Source: Aphanomyces cochlioides (lineage: Eukaryota; Oomycota; Saprolegniomycetes; Saprolegniales; Verrucalvaceae). Taken from it: 64,000 nucleotides of DNA. The stretch spans positions 2,542,001-2,606,000 of the forward strand of contig JAHQRK010000003.1 in assembly GCA_019828595.1 (NCBI GenBank), written 5' to 3'. Below are positions 10,741 through 22,105 of this stretch, piece after piece. Under the pieces are notes generated by a model. That model did no database searches. It worked only from the letters and a program-made list of their open reading frames with translations, and had not been told where the DNA came from. A program made the position numbers and the translations under genes. The first letter of the stretch is position 1; every line of letters starts with the position of its first letter.

Positions 10741-13700
10741 ATGAGCGCCTCGACCGACGTGGACATGGAGAATAAAGCGGCTAATATCGATGAAAGCTTG
10801 TACAGCCGTCAGCTTTATGTGATGGGGCATGAAGCACAACGTCGAATGGGTGAATCAAATGTCCTTATTATCAATATTGATGGACTTGGCGTTGAAATTG
10901 CGAAAAATATTATCCTTGCCGGTGTTCGCACCGTCACATTATTTGACGATGCTCCATCGACCTACATGGATCTTTCTGCACAGTTTTACATCACGGAAGA
11001 TGATGTCAAGAAAGGCGTGAGTCGTGCAGACGCGAGTTTGCATAAGTTGGCTGAATTGAATCCGTACGTCCACGTGACAAAACACACTGGCAGCCTCACC
11101 CCTGACTTAATCTCTAAATACCGAGTGAGTACTTTCTCCTACTCATTGTTCATACTTTTTAGGTTGTTGTCTTGGGCAACGCTACGCGGCAATATGCCCT
11201 TGAGGTGAATGAACTTTGCCATTCACAAAACGTTGCATTCATCATGACTGAGTCTCGAGGAGTCTTTGGATCTGTATTTTGCGACTTTGGGGACTCATTC
11301 GTCGTGTCCGATACGGATGGTGAGCAACCAATTACTTCTATGGTAGCGTCCATCACGTCCACTGATATTGTCGGCAAATTGCTCGTGACAGTCACTGACG
11401 ATGCTCGGCACCAACTTGAAACCGGTGATTTCGTTACCTTTCGTGAAATCCAAGGATTGGAGGCTCTCAATGAATGCGACCCCATTCCTATTACTGTGAC
11501 CGGGCCGTACACGTTCACCATTGACTACGTTGGTGCTGCTGCGAATGTTTTGGGTGGCTATGTTACTCAAGTCAAGCAGCCAAAAACTTTGCATTTCAAG
11601 CGATTGAAAGAGTCATTGGTGTCACCTGGCGAATTTCTGATCAGTGATTTTGCTAAGATTGGACGATCTGAAGTTCTGCATGTGGCCTTTCAGGCTCTTG
11701 AATCGTATCGTGTCCAACATGGCCATCTTCCCAAATCTGGTGATTCCCAAGATGCCGAAGTTGTTGTTCGACTTGCGAAGGAATTGGCTGATGAACGAAG
11801 TGTTGATGTGGATGAAAATATTGTATCCGCTTTGGCTTTTGGAGCGCGTGGTGTCATTGCTCCAATTACAGCTTTCTTGGGTGGTATTGTGGGTCAAGAA
11901 GCATTGAAAGCATGCAGTGGAAAGTTTACTCCCATTCACCAATGGTTTTATTTTGACGCTGTGGAATGCTTACCTACGACCCCCCTCCCTCTATCAGAAT
12001 ACCAACCGATCAACTCGCGCAATGACAGTCAAATTGCTGTGTTTGGCCGTACCTTCCAAACCAAGTTGAATGAATTACGACTTTTCTTAGTTGGTGCTGG
12101 TGCAATTGGTTGTGAAATGTTAAAGAATTGGGCTCTTATGGGCATCGCTACAAGTGAAGAAGGCTTAATTCATCTTACAGACATGGATATGATTGAAAAG
12201 TCAAATTTGAATCGCCAGTTTCTCTTCCGATCGCACGATGTAGGACAAGCAAAGTCTACCACTGCAGCTTCGGCGATTCGAGGCATCAATCCGCTTGTTC
12301 ACATCCAATCATATGTTACACGAGTTGGTGCTGAAAGTGAGGCTACTTTTGATGATGCCTTCTATGATTCTTTATCTGGAGTCTGTACTGCGCTTGATAA
12401 CGTGGATGCCCGACTTTACATGGATCAAAGATGTTTGTTCTACGGTTTGCCCATGATGGAGTCGGGAACATTGGGAACCAAGGGAAATACTCAAATCGTC
12501 GTTCCAAAGCTAACAGAAAACTATGGTGCGTCTCGTGATCCACCGGAGAAGAGCATTCCTATTTGCACTCTGAAGAACTTTCCTAACGCTATTGAACATA
12601 CATTACAGTGGGCTCGAGACTGGTTCGAAGGCGTCTTCTTCCAGACACCAAATGATGTCAATACTTACTTGACGAGCCCTGACTTTGTTGCAAAAAATGC
12701 CCACACGGACGCTGTTGAGCGTGTTTACCAAGCTTTGGTTGCCGAGAGACCGAAATCGTTTGACGACTGCATAGCTTGGGCTCGATTGCATTTCGAAAAT
12801 ATGTTCACAAATTCTCTGAAACAATTGCTGCACAATTTCCCCCTCGACCAAGTAACTACATCTGGCACACCATTCTGGTCTGGCCCCAAGCGACCTCCAA
12901 CCCCTTTAATATTCTCTTCGGATGACGACTTGCACATGGATTTCATAATATCGGTCGCCAACAGTCGCGCTCAAACGTACGGCTTGACAGGACATCGTAA
13001 TCGTGCTGAAATTGTTGAAGCTTTGAAGAAAATTCACGTCCCTGCTTTCGTGGCCCGAGATGGTGTTAAGATTGCTTCAAATGATGAAGAAATGAAAGAG
13101 GAACAACGAATTGCTTCCTCTGGCCCTCCCGAGCTTCCGACACCTGTGACTGTGGGTGGTTTCCGTATGAAACCTATCGAATTTGATAAGGACGATGACC
13201 GCCACATGGAAGTTATTGTTGCAACATCAAACTTGCGCGCACGTTCGTACAAGATTAAAGAAGCTGATTTGCATTCGTCTCGATTTATTGCTGGAAAAAT
13301 TATTCCCGCAATTGCCACAACAACTGCACTTGTTACAGGGTATGTTTCTACTGATATATTTATGACTTATGAAATCTCATAGGTTGGTGTGTTTGGAACT
13401 TGTAAAATACTTCCAAGGCAAGCCACTTGAGGCGTACAAGAATGGGTTTGTCAATTTAGCCCTGCCCTTGTTTGCCTTTTCTGAGCCTATTCCTCCCAAA
13501 GTTACCACGACAACTTTAAATGACGAACCTTATAAGTGGACTGCTTGGGATCGCTTGGAGATGAATATTGGCGATGTATCCCTTCAAACCTTTCTCAATC
13601 ATTTTGAGAAGACGTACGGTGCTGAAATTTCCATGCTTTCATACGGTGTGACAATTCTTTACGCAATGTACTCGGCAAAATCAAGATCAAAAGAACGCAT

Positions 13701-13848
13701 GGCGATGAAGATTTCCGAATTGGTCACAACAATCACCAAGACAGACCTCCCCCCCAACCAAAAGTACCTCATTCTCGAAATCTGCGCCACCGACGCCGAC
13801 GGCGAAGACTTGGAACTTCCATACATTCGCTACCAATATCGACCATAA
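10741..13848 (+). CDS. UBA1: Ubiquitin-activating enzyme E1
   Basis: Activates ubiquitin with ATP and passes it to E2 enzymes, the first step of ubiquitination in nucleus and cytosol. Three exons (10741-11124, 11163-13339, 13383-13848) are joined by GT-AG introns of 38 and 43 nt, giving 1008 residues, the usual size for UBA1. The N-terminal inactive adenylation half begins with [16 protein letters not shown]. The active adenylation half carries [17 protein letters not shown] and [17 protein letters not shown]. The catalytic cysteine motif is [10 protein letters not shown]. The C-terminal ubiquitin-fold domain ends in [10 protein letters not shown]. All junctions keep frame. A single-copy housekeeping gene is likely. 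Its promoter carries the regular CCAAT array at 10524-10677. Confidence 0.97.
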
Positions 13849-14472
13849 TGAGTGAGTTACTCACACCAGCCTTACGCATAAAAACAATCAATATGCTAAG
13901 CTTTTTCTTACTTGTTGCGTGCATGAAGATTATGTTGAATGGATTGTGCCGATAATTTTTTGCTCTCGCACTTCACCAATTTTCTCAAGAACACGAAACA
14001 AAGATAATCGCAGCTTTAGAGGCAACATATAATTAGCATCCCTATTTACTTTATCGTCGCTGGTATCATTCTTTTATATCCACAACTGTACGAGTCGATA
14101 ACTTTAAGCAAGGCCAAAGCTTCAATTGGAATGGATCGCGTGCAAAGTTAGAGCAAAAATCGACAAGTGGACGAAGATGTTTTTTGTAATAAATATATCA
14201 AGATCGCAATAGAGTTACTACTTTAATCCCAGCAAACATTAAATACTCCGAGCATTTGTCTCCGGCGTGGGGAAGCAGCGTCAAGAGCTGTAATTTGATC
14301 TTGAACTTTATTGCTTTTCGCCCCGCGTGTTCAAAAATAGTTCAGACTGAACCCGCGTGTTCATGTATAGTTACATTTTAACCAATTAGATTTGTTTATT
14401 ATTTGGACTTTGTTAACCAATCAAACTCAATCGAGACAGGCACAACGATTGATCCAAAAGCAGAGAGGCACT
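13849..14472. other. Intergenic, UBA1 to the next gene
   Basis: AT-rich gap with no ORF of interest. Two CCAAT boxes in the same orientation (14382-14386 and 14417-14421) lie 56-91 nt upstream of the next start codon and are the only regulatory-looking element I see. Confidence 0.5.
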
Positions 14473-16012
14473 ATGGCGGCAACAAAAGCTGAAAAGTTCG
14501 TCACGTTGCTTGGAGACAAGCTCAAGCAACTTCCGAACCTTGAATTGACACAAGATGAGCTGCAAGACAAGCTTGAGACTGCGATTGCAACGCTTCCAAA
14601 TGGCGCCTTGAAAGGAACTTTGCAGCGAAACATTGATGTGCACACCAAACTTCTCGGTCGGTTGCTTGAATCGACTTTTTCGAGACGAACGGACGATCGA
14701 CTCTTGTGCGAAGCAGATTACGACGTCTTGCTGAGCCAACAAAACACATCCAAGCTGGTCGAATTGCTCTGTGCGCCACCTGACATTTTTTTCGAGTTTA
14801 TGACTCCTCTTTCATTGCCAAAGAACGACCCAAAGAAGACTGTAGATGTCATTGCTCAATACTGCAATGCTGCAGCACAAGAACTTGCTTCGAATGGCTT
14901 TACGTCGGTGTACCCAAGCAAGCAATCACCTGGAAATGTTATTGCCTTGTACGCCAATAAGATTGTTGACGGAGTTCGATCGTGGATGGACAACGTACTT
15001 GAAACCAAAGCGAACGTGGATGATTGCAATGCTCGCCGGTTACAATCTTTGCTAAAATCCTTTCTGGACAATGTAGCTGTGAGCCAATTGATCTCACCCG
15101 GCGGGTTCGATCTCTCGCCTTCCTTTTATTTGCCAAATCCTGTCGCAACTGACGTCGTCTCTGATTCCAGCAAGTCGATAGCTCATCTTTATGCCACGTA
15201 TTTGGTCTTGGTCGTATTTTATCCAACTCAAAAGCTCCAGGAATCAAAGCCCACTGACGATTCCGACGAAGAAGACGATAGTCCTGCCCAGCGTTTGGAT
15301 GCCACTGGCATTGCTCAACAGACAGTGGGGGAATTGCTCATGGCCAGTGAACTATACAACGGCGCATCATGGCTAGCCGATGTCCTTCTCTTTGCAGCAC
15401 ACCTTCCTCACCCTGTTCAATCACACAAAGATGCACTGTTGGCTCAATACAACCGCGTGGTCGTTCAGTTGCTTCGTCGTCTGTCATTCACAAACAGCAT
15501 GTCCTGCATTGACTTCGTCAATGGTGTGTTATGTGTACGCCAAGCCAAGGAAGCCCTTCGCCGCACTCGCCAAAGCAATTCTCGAGAGCTAACCTCAGTG
15601 CTTGCACGCCTAAGTTCCATGGCAATTCCGTTCAAATTGATCGACTGGATGAAATTGACCTCTCTAGGTATTGCTGATCTCTCGTTCATCTCTTGCTTTG
15701 TGCTCACCCAAATGTAGGAGATCAGTCTCATCTCGCAGACCAGGTTTCTAAGGTCTTGTCCAATACAACAGCGACGTGCAGTGTATTTCTAACGTGGAGC
15801 GAAAAGGACTTGGCTGCTTTGGCTAGCGTAATTGCACGGATATTACTTCACAACTCACCCTTGGATAGAAAATTGAGACGGAATTTCTTGTCATTACGTC
15901 AGCCCAAGAGAACCAAGCCGTTATTTCGGACCAAGATCATGCTACAGAGGACAATGAAGCGCCAGTCGAGGATCAACCCCTCTTTTTCGTCGACAATGTC
16001 GGCTCGAATTAA
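14473..16012 (+). CDS. Uncharacterised protein, about 480 residues
   Basis: I do not recognise the family. The start is the ATG at 14473 (MAATKAEKFVTLLGDKL); the open frame extends upstream but without a better ATG. Exon 1 (to about 15667) is a soluble, mostly helical sequence with a short acidic patch (TDDSDEEDD) near residue 280. A 49-nt intron (GTATTG...ATGTAG) leads to an exon reading DQSHLADQVSKVL. A second intron (about 15824-15867, ending TTGGATAG) leads to an acidic C-terminus ending PLFFVDNVGSN and TAA at 16010-16012. Without that second intron the frame would run out with an implausible basic tail, which supports the splice. No signal peptide or membrane segment is visible. The gene ends 11 bp from a convergent gene. 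Confidence 0.6.
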
Positions 16013-16022
16013 CTCGAATAAA

Positions 16023-16595
16023 TCAGAACTCGACTTTGCGAATTGTCTTGCTTCTCCATTTCAGGCTTGATGTTAATGTATTGAAGTCGTTGGAATCGCC
16101 GAAACAGACTCGAACAACTAACAGGATTGAAGCTGCAATTTGCGCATAGATTCTGAGACTTGACAATCTGCTTATCGTGATTTAGCATCATTTTTATTCC
16201 AGGCTTGCTGATGGGGACTCCACCTGAAAAGTTTTTCAAATTGTAGCTCCGGCGAAGAGCCGAACTCATTGAGAAATTCTGGAGTCCAGCTCTCGTGGAG
16301 AATCACGACGATTGATGTATTTATAATGAATATCAAACTCGAAGCGTTGTATACAAGTTCAGAGCTGTGTCGTGAACTGTTTGAACGATCGATCGTCAAT
16401 CATCTCCCGGAGTGCGCTGACTTCAATATTCACGTTGCAGCTCATTTCATCGAACTAGCCCCCGTCTATAAGTTGTACTGCTACAAGACAGATCTGTCCA
16501 TCGTAGGAGTAGGAGAGTGGTCTTGCAGGCTCAACAGACATCTCGTATTCCTCGATCGGATAACCTTCCAGGTGCATTTCAATTTTTGCCAACAT
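16023..16595 (-). CDS. Small uncharacterised gene
   Basis: Proposed on the minus strand from the ATG at 16595 (MLAKIEMHLEGYPIEEYEM). Further coding-like segments follow: NVNIEVSALREMIDDRSF, then NTSIVVILHESWTPEFLNEF, then a last exon with LLVVRVCFGDSNDF ending KVEF and TGA at 16023. The segments lie in different frames, so two or three introns must join them; I placed only the last one with any confidence (starting GTGGAG near 16220). The ATG directly abuts an ATCCGGAT-type motif cluster. No family recognised; it could also be a pseudogene. Confidence 0.4.
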
Positions 16596-16674
16596 ATCTC
16601 CGGATAGTATCCGGCATAATTTTGAAATATTTGACGGAAACCCCTGCACCTCATCCGGATAATATCCGGATTTA
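16596..16674. promoter_or_regulatory. Cluster of four ATCCGGAT-type motifs
   Basis: CTCCGGATA and TATCCGGCATAA at 16596-16619, then CATCCGGATAATATCCGGAT at 16652-16671. The cluster lies immediately upstream of the ATG at 16595 on the minus strand and about 180 bp upstream of the divergent MTHFR gene. An overlapping ATTGG/CCAAT pair is at 16683-16692, between the cluster and MTHFR. Confidence 0.6.
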
Positions 16675-16848
16675 TTTCCTCGATTGGCCAATATTGATCT
16701 CATTGAAAATACATATGGCGAATCCTGGGTGACAGCGCAAATATTGAAATAACTTGAAATTTGTATGCTGATGGATTCCAGGGAGTTTTTTTAATTGACG
16801 AGGGAGGAGTCGAGATTTTGCGGGAAAGGACTGACGTTGTCGGGCGGC

Positions 16849-18689
16849 ATGAAGATCATCGACAAGATCAACGAGAAGATCGAGAAGAAGCAAGTCTTCT
16901 ACTCGTTCGAGTACTTCCCGCCCAAGACCCCGGCCGGTGTGACGAATCTCTATTCGCGCATGGACCGCATGGCGTTGCTCGAGCCACTTTTTTGCGATAT
17001 GACATGGGGGGCAGGCGGCAGCACGGCCAACATGACAATTGAAATCAGCTCGAATGCTCAAAAGTTTAGCGGTTTGGAAATGCTCATGCACTTGACGTGC
17101 ACCAACATGCCCAAGGGAAGTATCAAGAACGCGCTTGACTCTGCCAAAGATGCGGGAATCCAAAATATTTTGGCCTTGCGCGGCGATCCTCCTCGTGGAC
17201 AAACCGAATTCAAAGAATGCGAAGGCGGATTTTCGTACGCCATCGATTTAGTCAAATACATTCGCCAAGAATACGGCGACTACTTTTGCATTGCGGTCGC
17301 AGGGTACCCAGAAGGCCACTCCGATTGCAAAGATTTGGATACTGACATTCAACACCTCAAAGCCAAAGTCGATGCTGGAGCTGATTTTATTGTCACGCAA
17401 TTGTTCTACGACGTGCCCAAATATCTCGAATTCGTTGCCAAATGTCGCGCAGTTGGGATCACAGTACCCATCATTCCCGGCATTATGCCGATTCAAACCT
17501 ACAGTGGATTTGTGCGCATGAGCAGTATGTGTGCACATGTGCCCGAAGAGGTATTGTGCCTCCAACCTTCGCGTATTGACACATTCATTTTAGATTATGC
17601 AAAGTCTTGAACCTATTAAGGACAACGATGAAGCTGTCAAGGATTATGGTGTCCAACTTGGTATTAAAATGTGCCGCGAGCTCCTAGACAATGGCGTTCC
17701 CGGCTTGCATATGTACACTCTAAACTTGGAACGCTCCACCCGCTTGATTTTGGAAGGATTGGGCCTCAATGCAACTTCTCGTCGTGAACTTCCTTGGCGC
17801 CAGGTAAAAATTGAGCCACTGTTTGACATTTACTCATGCATGCAACTAGTCAACTTTGGCTAAGCGCGCTGGCGAATCTGTTCGCCCTATTTTTTGGGCC
17901 AACCGCCCGAAGAGTTACTTGGATCGTACCGCCAACTGGGACGAATTCCCTAATGGTCGCTGGGGATCCAGTGAGAGCCCTGCTTTCGGTGAATTGAACG
18001 AGTCGTACTACTTGCACACCACAGCTTCAGCCCAAGAACGCAAGGCTATGTGGGGCGAATCCCCAGTCACTTTAGAAGACATTTATGAAACCTTTACGCG
18101 CTACGTCATGGGTGCACTCAAGTCGCTTCCATGGTGTGATACTCCCTTGAATTTGGAAACCAAATCGATCCAAGAACACCTTGCGTCAATCAACCGTGCT
18201 GGCTTTTTGACCATCAACAGCCAACCTCGAGTTAATGCTGCGCCATCTGACGATCCAATGTTCGGATGGGGTGGACCTGGTGGCTGCGTCTACCAAAAAG
18301 CATACGTGGAATGCTTTGTCTCCCCCGAGAATCTCAAGCGCGTCATTGAAAAATGCAACAAAATGAAGCATATCCAATACCATGCTGTCGACGTCCGCGG
18401 TAACTCATACTCGAATTCCGGCAAGGGCACGACTGCCGTCACGTGGGGCTCATTCCCCAACAAGGAAATTTTGCAACCCACGATAGTCGATACGGACAGT
18501 TTCATGGCATGGAAGGATGAAGCCTTTAGCCTCTGGCTCTCCATGTGGGCTTCGATCTACCACGATGAATCTCCTTCCCATGCCTTGATCCATCAAATCC
18601 ACGACACGTTCTTCCTCGTCAGCATTGTCGACAACAACTTTGTCAATGGCAATATTTGGGACGCTTTTGATGTCACGGCCGGCCCTTAA
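16849..18689 (+). CDS. MTHFR: Methylenetetrahydrofolate reductase
   Basis: Flavoprotein that reduces 5,10-methylenetetrahydrofolate to 5-methyltetrahydrofolate, the methyl donor for methionine synthesis. Three exons (16849-17550, 17594-17803, 17850-18689) with introns of 43 and 46 nt give 583 residues. The N-terminal catalytic barrel shows FSFEYFPPKT-like FYSFEYFPPKTPAG, CDMTWGAGGSTA, LTCTNM, LALRGDPPRG, IAVAGYPEGH and GADFIVTQLFYD, all typical of the family. The C-terminal eukaryotic domain follows (RPIFWANRPKSY, FPNGRWGSSESPAFGEL, VTWGSFPNKE). The start is the ATG at 16849, which places the catalytic domain about 15 residues in. Upstream in-frame sequence lacks an ATG. Confidence 0.97.
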
Positions 18690-19075
18690 GTGGAGCCCAC
18701 CAGTGTTTCGGAGCCATCTTTTCATTAAGCTTTGGCTCTCAACGTCATCATCACCGCCCCTCGTAATGTCATCAGTAGTAATCTTACTACTGTATTCCCT
18801 TGTCATCATCTTTTTGGCTTTGAAATTCATAGGATTGAGGGTTTGATTGGTTGGGGTTGAAGGGTTTAGGGGTTTAGGGGTTCAACTCGACAATATCGTC
18901 ATTTTGTATTTGGGCATGCTCCCATCATCATCCTCGGCATCCACGTCGGCGTATGGAAGCGCAGCGCAGCCTATGCTATGGTTCGACACATTTATCCATC
19001 CAGACAGTACAAGAAACGTCTTTCGCACGGGATGGACTCACGATTTGTTTAGGTGTAATTGATTCACGGCATCAC

Positions 19076-19468
19076 ATGCCATCGTACGAGTATTCCGTGA
19101 CGGGTAAGACACGTATCAAGAAGCGCGAACGCATACAACTGGGAACTGTCGTCGTCGTAAACGGCAAACAGCTCGCTATCTTTCGCCACGGAGCTCGATA
19201 CTTTGCGATTCAACAAATGTGTCCTCATGCTGGCGGCAATTTGGCCGTTGGCGACATAGAGGAGATAGACAACATGCTTTGCATCACATGCCCGCGTCAC
19301 AAATGGCCGTTTGTGCTCGTATCAGGAGACTGTCTGGTCACGGACGAATTGCAGGTCGAGCAATATCCCGTCGAAATACGTCAAGTGTCTCCTCCGCACG
19401 GCCCGCGCTCATTATTTGTTGGGTTTCCACAGTTGACGGCGTCACTCTTCTATGAAGAAGACTTCTAG
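19076..19468 (+). CDS. Small Rieske [2Fe-2S] domain protein
   Basis: About 130-residue soluble protein with a complete Rieske cluster site: CPHAGGNL followed about 17 residues later by CPRHKWPF, giving the two Cys and two His ligands. It resembles stand-alone Rieske ferredoxin-like proteins that carry electrons rather than a full oxygenase. The start is the ATG at 19076; an in-frame ATG at 18953 would add 41 residues with no clear signal. The basic stretch TRIKKRERIQLG precedes the fold. A second small ORF (19521-19763) lies just downstream on the same strand and could be a spliced continuation. A 21-bp telomere-like TTTAGGGG run is in the upstream gap. Confidence 0.85.
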   Translation: MPSYEYSVTGKTRIKKRERIQLGTVVVVNGKQLAIFRHGARYFAIQQMCPHAGGNLAVGDIEEIDNMLCITCPRHKWPFVLVSGDCLVTDELQVEQYPVEIRQVSPPHGPRSLFVGFPQLTASLFYEEDF

Positions 19469-19520
19469 TTGTCTCCTCTCCGCAGCCTCCATTCCTCCAT
19501 GTCGTATGAGTGTGTAACTG

Positions 19521-19763
19521 ATGGCCAAATTTACTTTTCGTGTCATGGGCCTCATCAAGAGCAAGCAGTCTATTCAAGCGACTCAACCACATTCTCAACC
19601 GCTGTCTGGAAACAACCTGCGGCTGTCTACTCCACATGGAGATGTCCTTCTCCTCCCCCAAAGCGACGCCACGCTTGGAGCAGGTGTCCTACCAAACACT
19701 TTTGTGACAGCACGTGCAGGTCCTTCCAATACAGCTAGGCATGTTTTCTATGTTGTGCCATGA
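19521..19763 (+). CDS. Possible small ORF or last exon of the Rieske gene
   Basis: ATG ORF of 80 codons (MAKFTFRVMGLIKSKQ...), basic at the start and Ser/Pro-rich later. It lies 52 bp after the Rieske stop and 26 bp before the convergent F-box/WD40 gene. I cannot tell whether it is an independent gene, an exon of the Rieske gene, or 3' untranslated sequence. No domain recognised. Confidence 0.25.
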   Translation: MAKFTFRVMGLIKSKQSIQATQPHSQPLSGNNLRLSTPHGDVLLLPQSDATLGAGVLPNTFVTARAGPSNTARHVFYVVP

Positions 19764-19789
19764 GAGTAGCGAGATGTTTTCTTCATATT

Positions 19790-21624
19790 TTAGTAATCGT
19801 AAACTGTGGTTCGTGCTTTTGCCGGCGTGCCTTCCATGGCAAACACTTGCGCTGTGCCGTTCGTCGTCCCCAGAACGAGGTGCTTCTCATCGAAACATAC
19901 CGATGTGTACTTGGCGACAGGGTCGCTTGGAATTGTCCAGATGGGATACATACTGTACCATCGCCACAAGTACGCCGCGCCATCTTTAGCAATCGTCACG
20001 AGCTTCCGCTTGTCGAACTGGACAGAATCAATGCCACCGACACTCTTACTGGCAAATGTACACAACGACTGCTGTGTCCGGACATCCCAAGCTTCCATAC
20101 CGCCGCCATCGTAGGCAGCTACAACTGCTGTCTCGTCCATTTCCAAAGCGGAGATGGCGCCGCGACACAACGCCGACTTGGGACACACTTTGGGATTTTT
20201 TCCGCCCCACCATCGCACGGATCCATCTCGGCCAGCGGTCCATAACACGCGGCCTTTCGTATCTGTTTTTAAAATTGCATCTAAGACAAGAAAATCAACC
20301 CTTAGGATGAAGAAGAGAGCAACCTGGATGGCCTGAAATGCGATGGGTGAGCTTGCCGCTGCGTAAATCAAAAATGCGGACCAAGCCAGCCGACGTGCCA
20401 CAAACCAAAGTGTTGCGAAACAACATAAGCGACGTAACTTGCGGCCTTGGATCCCGATTTGCCCGTGGCAAAGCAGACGAATGAATACTACGACGACGAG
20501 CTCCAGTTAATCTGTAGACTGCCGTTGACCGTACCGTTCAGTAGACAAAGAGAGGATCGAGTCGCCTTTGGAGGCATCCCAGACATGCACATCGCCTTTT
20601 TCGGTCGTGGCGGCAACTTGATGGAATGAGCCATCCGTGAGCGCAATTGTCACTTTTGTAATCCTGACCGATTGAGACGATCGTGTTCGCAAGAACGGCG
20701 CGAGATTTAAATGACTTCGGAGCGTCAATGTCATCGATGGTGGTAGGATTACAACTGGGTGTTGGTTGCGACTGTTTCGTGATGCAGGGGACTTGGCAAT
20801 CCACGAAGCAATGTCCCAGACTTTCACAGTGCCGTCCATCGTCCCGATTGCCAATGCAGTCGAACAAATGTCAAAGCTTACGGCTGATGCAAGCGCAATT
20901 GTGCCACACAACGCGCCGTCGTGAAGCGACCACAAGTAGAAAAAGGCACCGTCGTGGCCTAATCCACCCGAAACCACCTAAAAGCCATCGATCGTGAGAC
21001 AGGCAAGCGAGTAATAAGGCTTACATGTGTCGCAGCGCTGACGATGTTGCCGCCGTGAAATGTAGCTCCTTCGATGAGTTTGACGGTTTGAAAGGCGTGG
21101 GAAAACATTGTGTGCTTGGAGGGATAATCACCCTTGGCTTTTGCGTCGTCAAAGAATGCATCTGGTAATTGCAGGACAATTCGCGGCTTGTCTTGGAATC
21201 GTCTTTGCTCGTAGAACATGGCTTTGAGTTCATCAATATAATCCTTGATCGTCGACCGATCGTTGAGCAAACAGCCCCGAATTGTCGGCGGCGACCCACG
21301 TCGATTGACATTCCTGCAATACAAATAAGACACAAACAATTGATGAAAAATACGTACGGTGATGGCACGTCCATTTCCGTGTAGATATACGAGGCAGCTC
21401 GTCGAAAACAAGTCGCAAGGAAAGGTCCCTTGGGTGTATGCGCCAACTCTTCCCACAGCGATGGACGTATCAACGCCTTCGTCCACGCGGAATTCACGTA
21501 CACTACAAGAGTAACTAAAGACCAAGCCACGAGCCATAGTCGTACCCATCGTAATGGCGTCTTGTCTGCTCAAATACTCCACGACCTTGGCGAGGAGAAC
21601 CACATCGGCCACAACGACGTCCAT
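19790..21624 (-). CDS. F-box / WD40 repeat protein
   Basis: Candidate substrate receptor of an SCF ubiquitin ligase. The N-terminus reads as an F-box once a 43-nt intron is removed: LLAKVVEYLSRQDAITM joins to NSAWTKALIRPSLWEEL. Further short introns (ending near 21308, 20983, 20470 and 20282) lead to a C-terminal half with several WD40 blades: TVKVWDIASW, GDVHVWDASKGD, LVRIFDLRSGK, GRVLWTAGRDGSVRWW and MEAWDVRTQQS. The start is the ATG at 21624 and the stop is TAA at 19790-19792. The phases of all five introns agree. The substrate cannot be inferred. The gene converges on the Rieske locus. Confidence 0.85.
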
Positions 21625-22105
21625 GGTCTTCCCTAACTGGAAGACAACCTTGTCAACTGTGACAAATTATACTTGAAATAAATTAGCGACGTAAAAATGA
21701 GAAATTCATGAATTAATTGATAATCAATTATTTATTTATAAGAATAAATCAATTTTCTGAAACGTATCTTGGTCATAACAAGCATGAATTCAACCTCAAC
21801 TCCCTCTCATTCAGCTCATATAATAGCTGTAGGAATAATTCTACACTTCAGTAGTGTAGCATTGATGGCATTTGTATAACGAACCTACTTGAAGAAGTAT
21901 GTGAAAAAGGATTGCTTAATAAAACGCTCATTTATTGAGATGTTTTTCAAAAAAAGAATTTCACAATCAAAATATCGAACAACATATTGAAATTCTCTAC
22001 AAACCTTGGTATTTTTTTTCTTCCCTTGAAATATTGGATGAATTTGAATATACTCTTATTTAATTTAGAAAAGGAGACAATTTCACAGTCAAATCCAAAG
22101 TTGCC
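21625..22105. other. Intergenic, divergent promoter region
   Basis: 480-bp AT-rich gap between the divergent F-box/WD40 gene and WDR83. It contains runs of A/T and short self-complementary stretches such as AATTAATTGATAATCAATTA near 21711-21731. I see neither a CCAAT box nor an ATCCGGAT motif here. Confidence 0.4.

Noticed and set aside
16269..16607. 112-codon plus-strand ORF between the 14473 gene and MTHFR
   Set aside because: Antisense to a minus-strand candidate with better composition; starts without a convincing ATG context and has no family.
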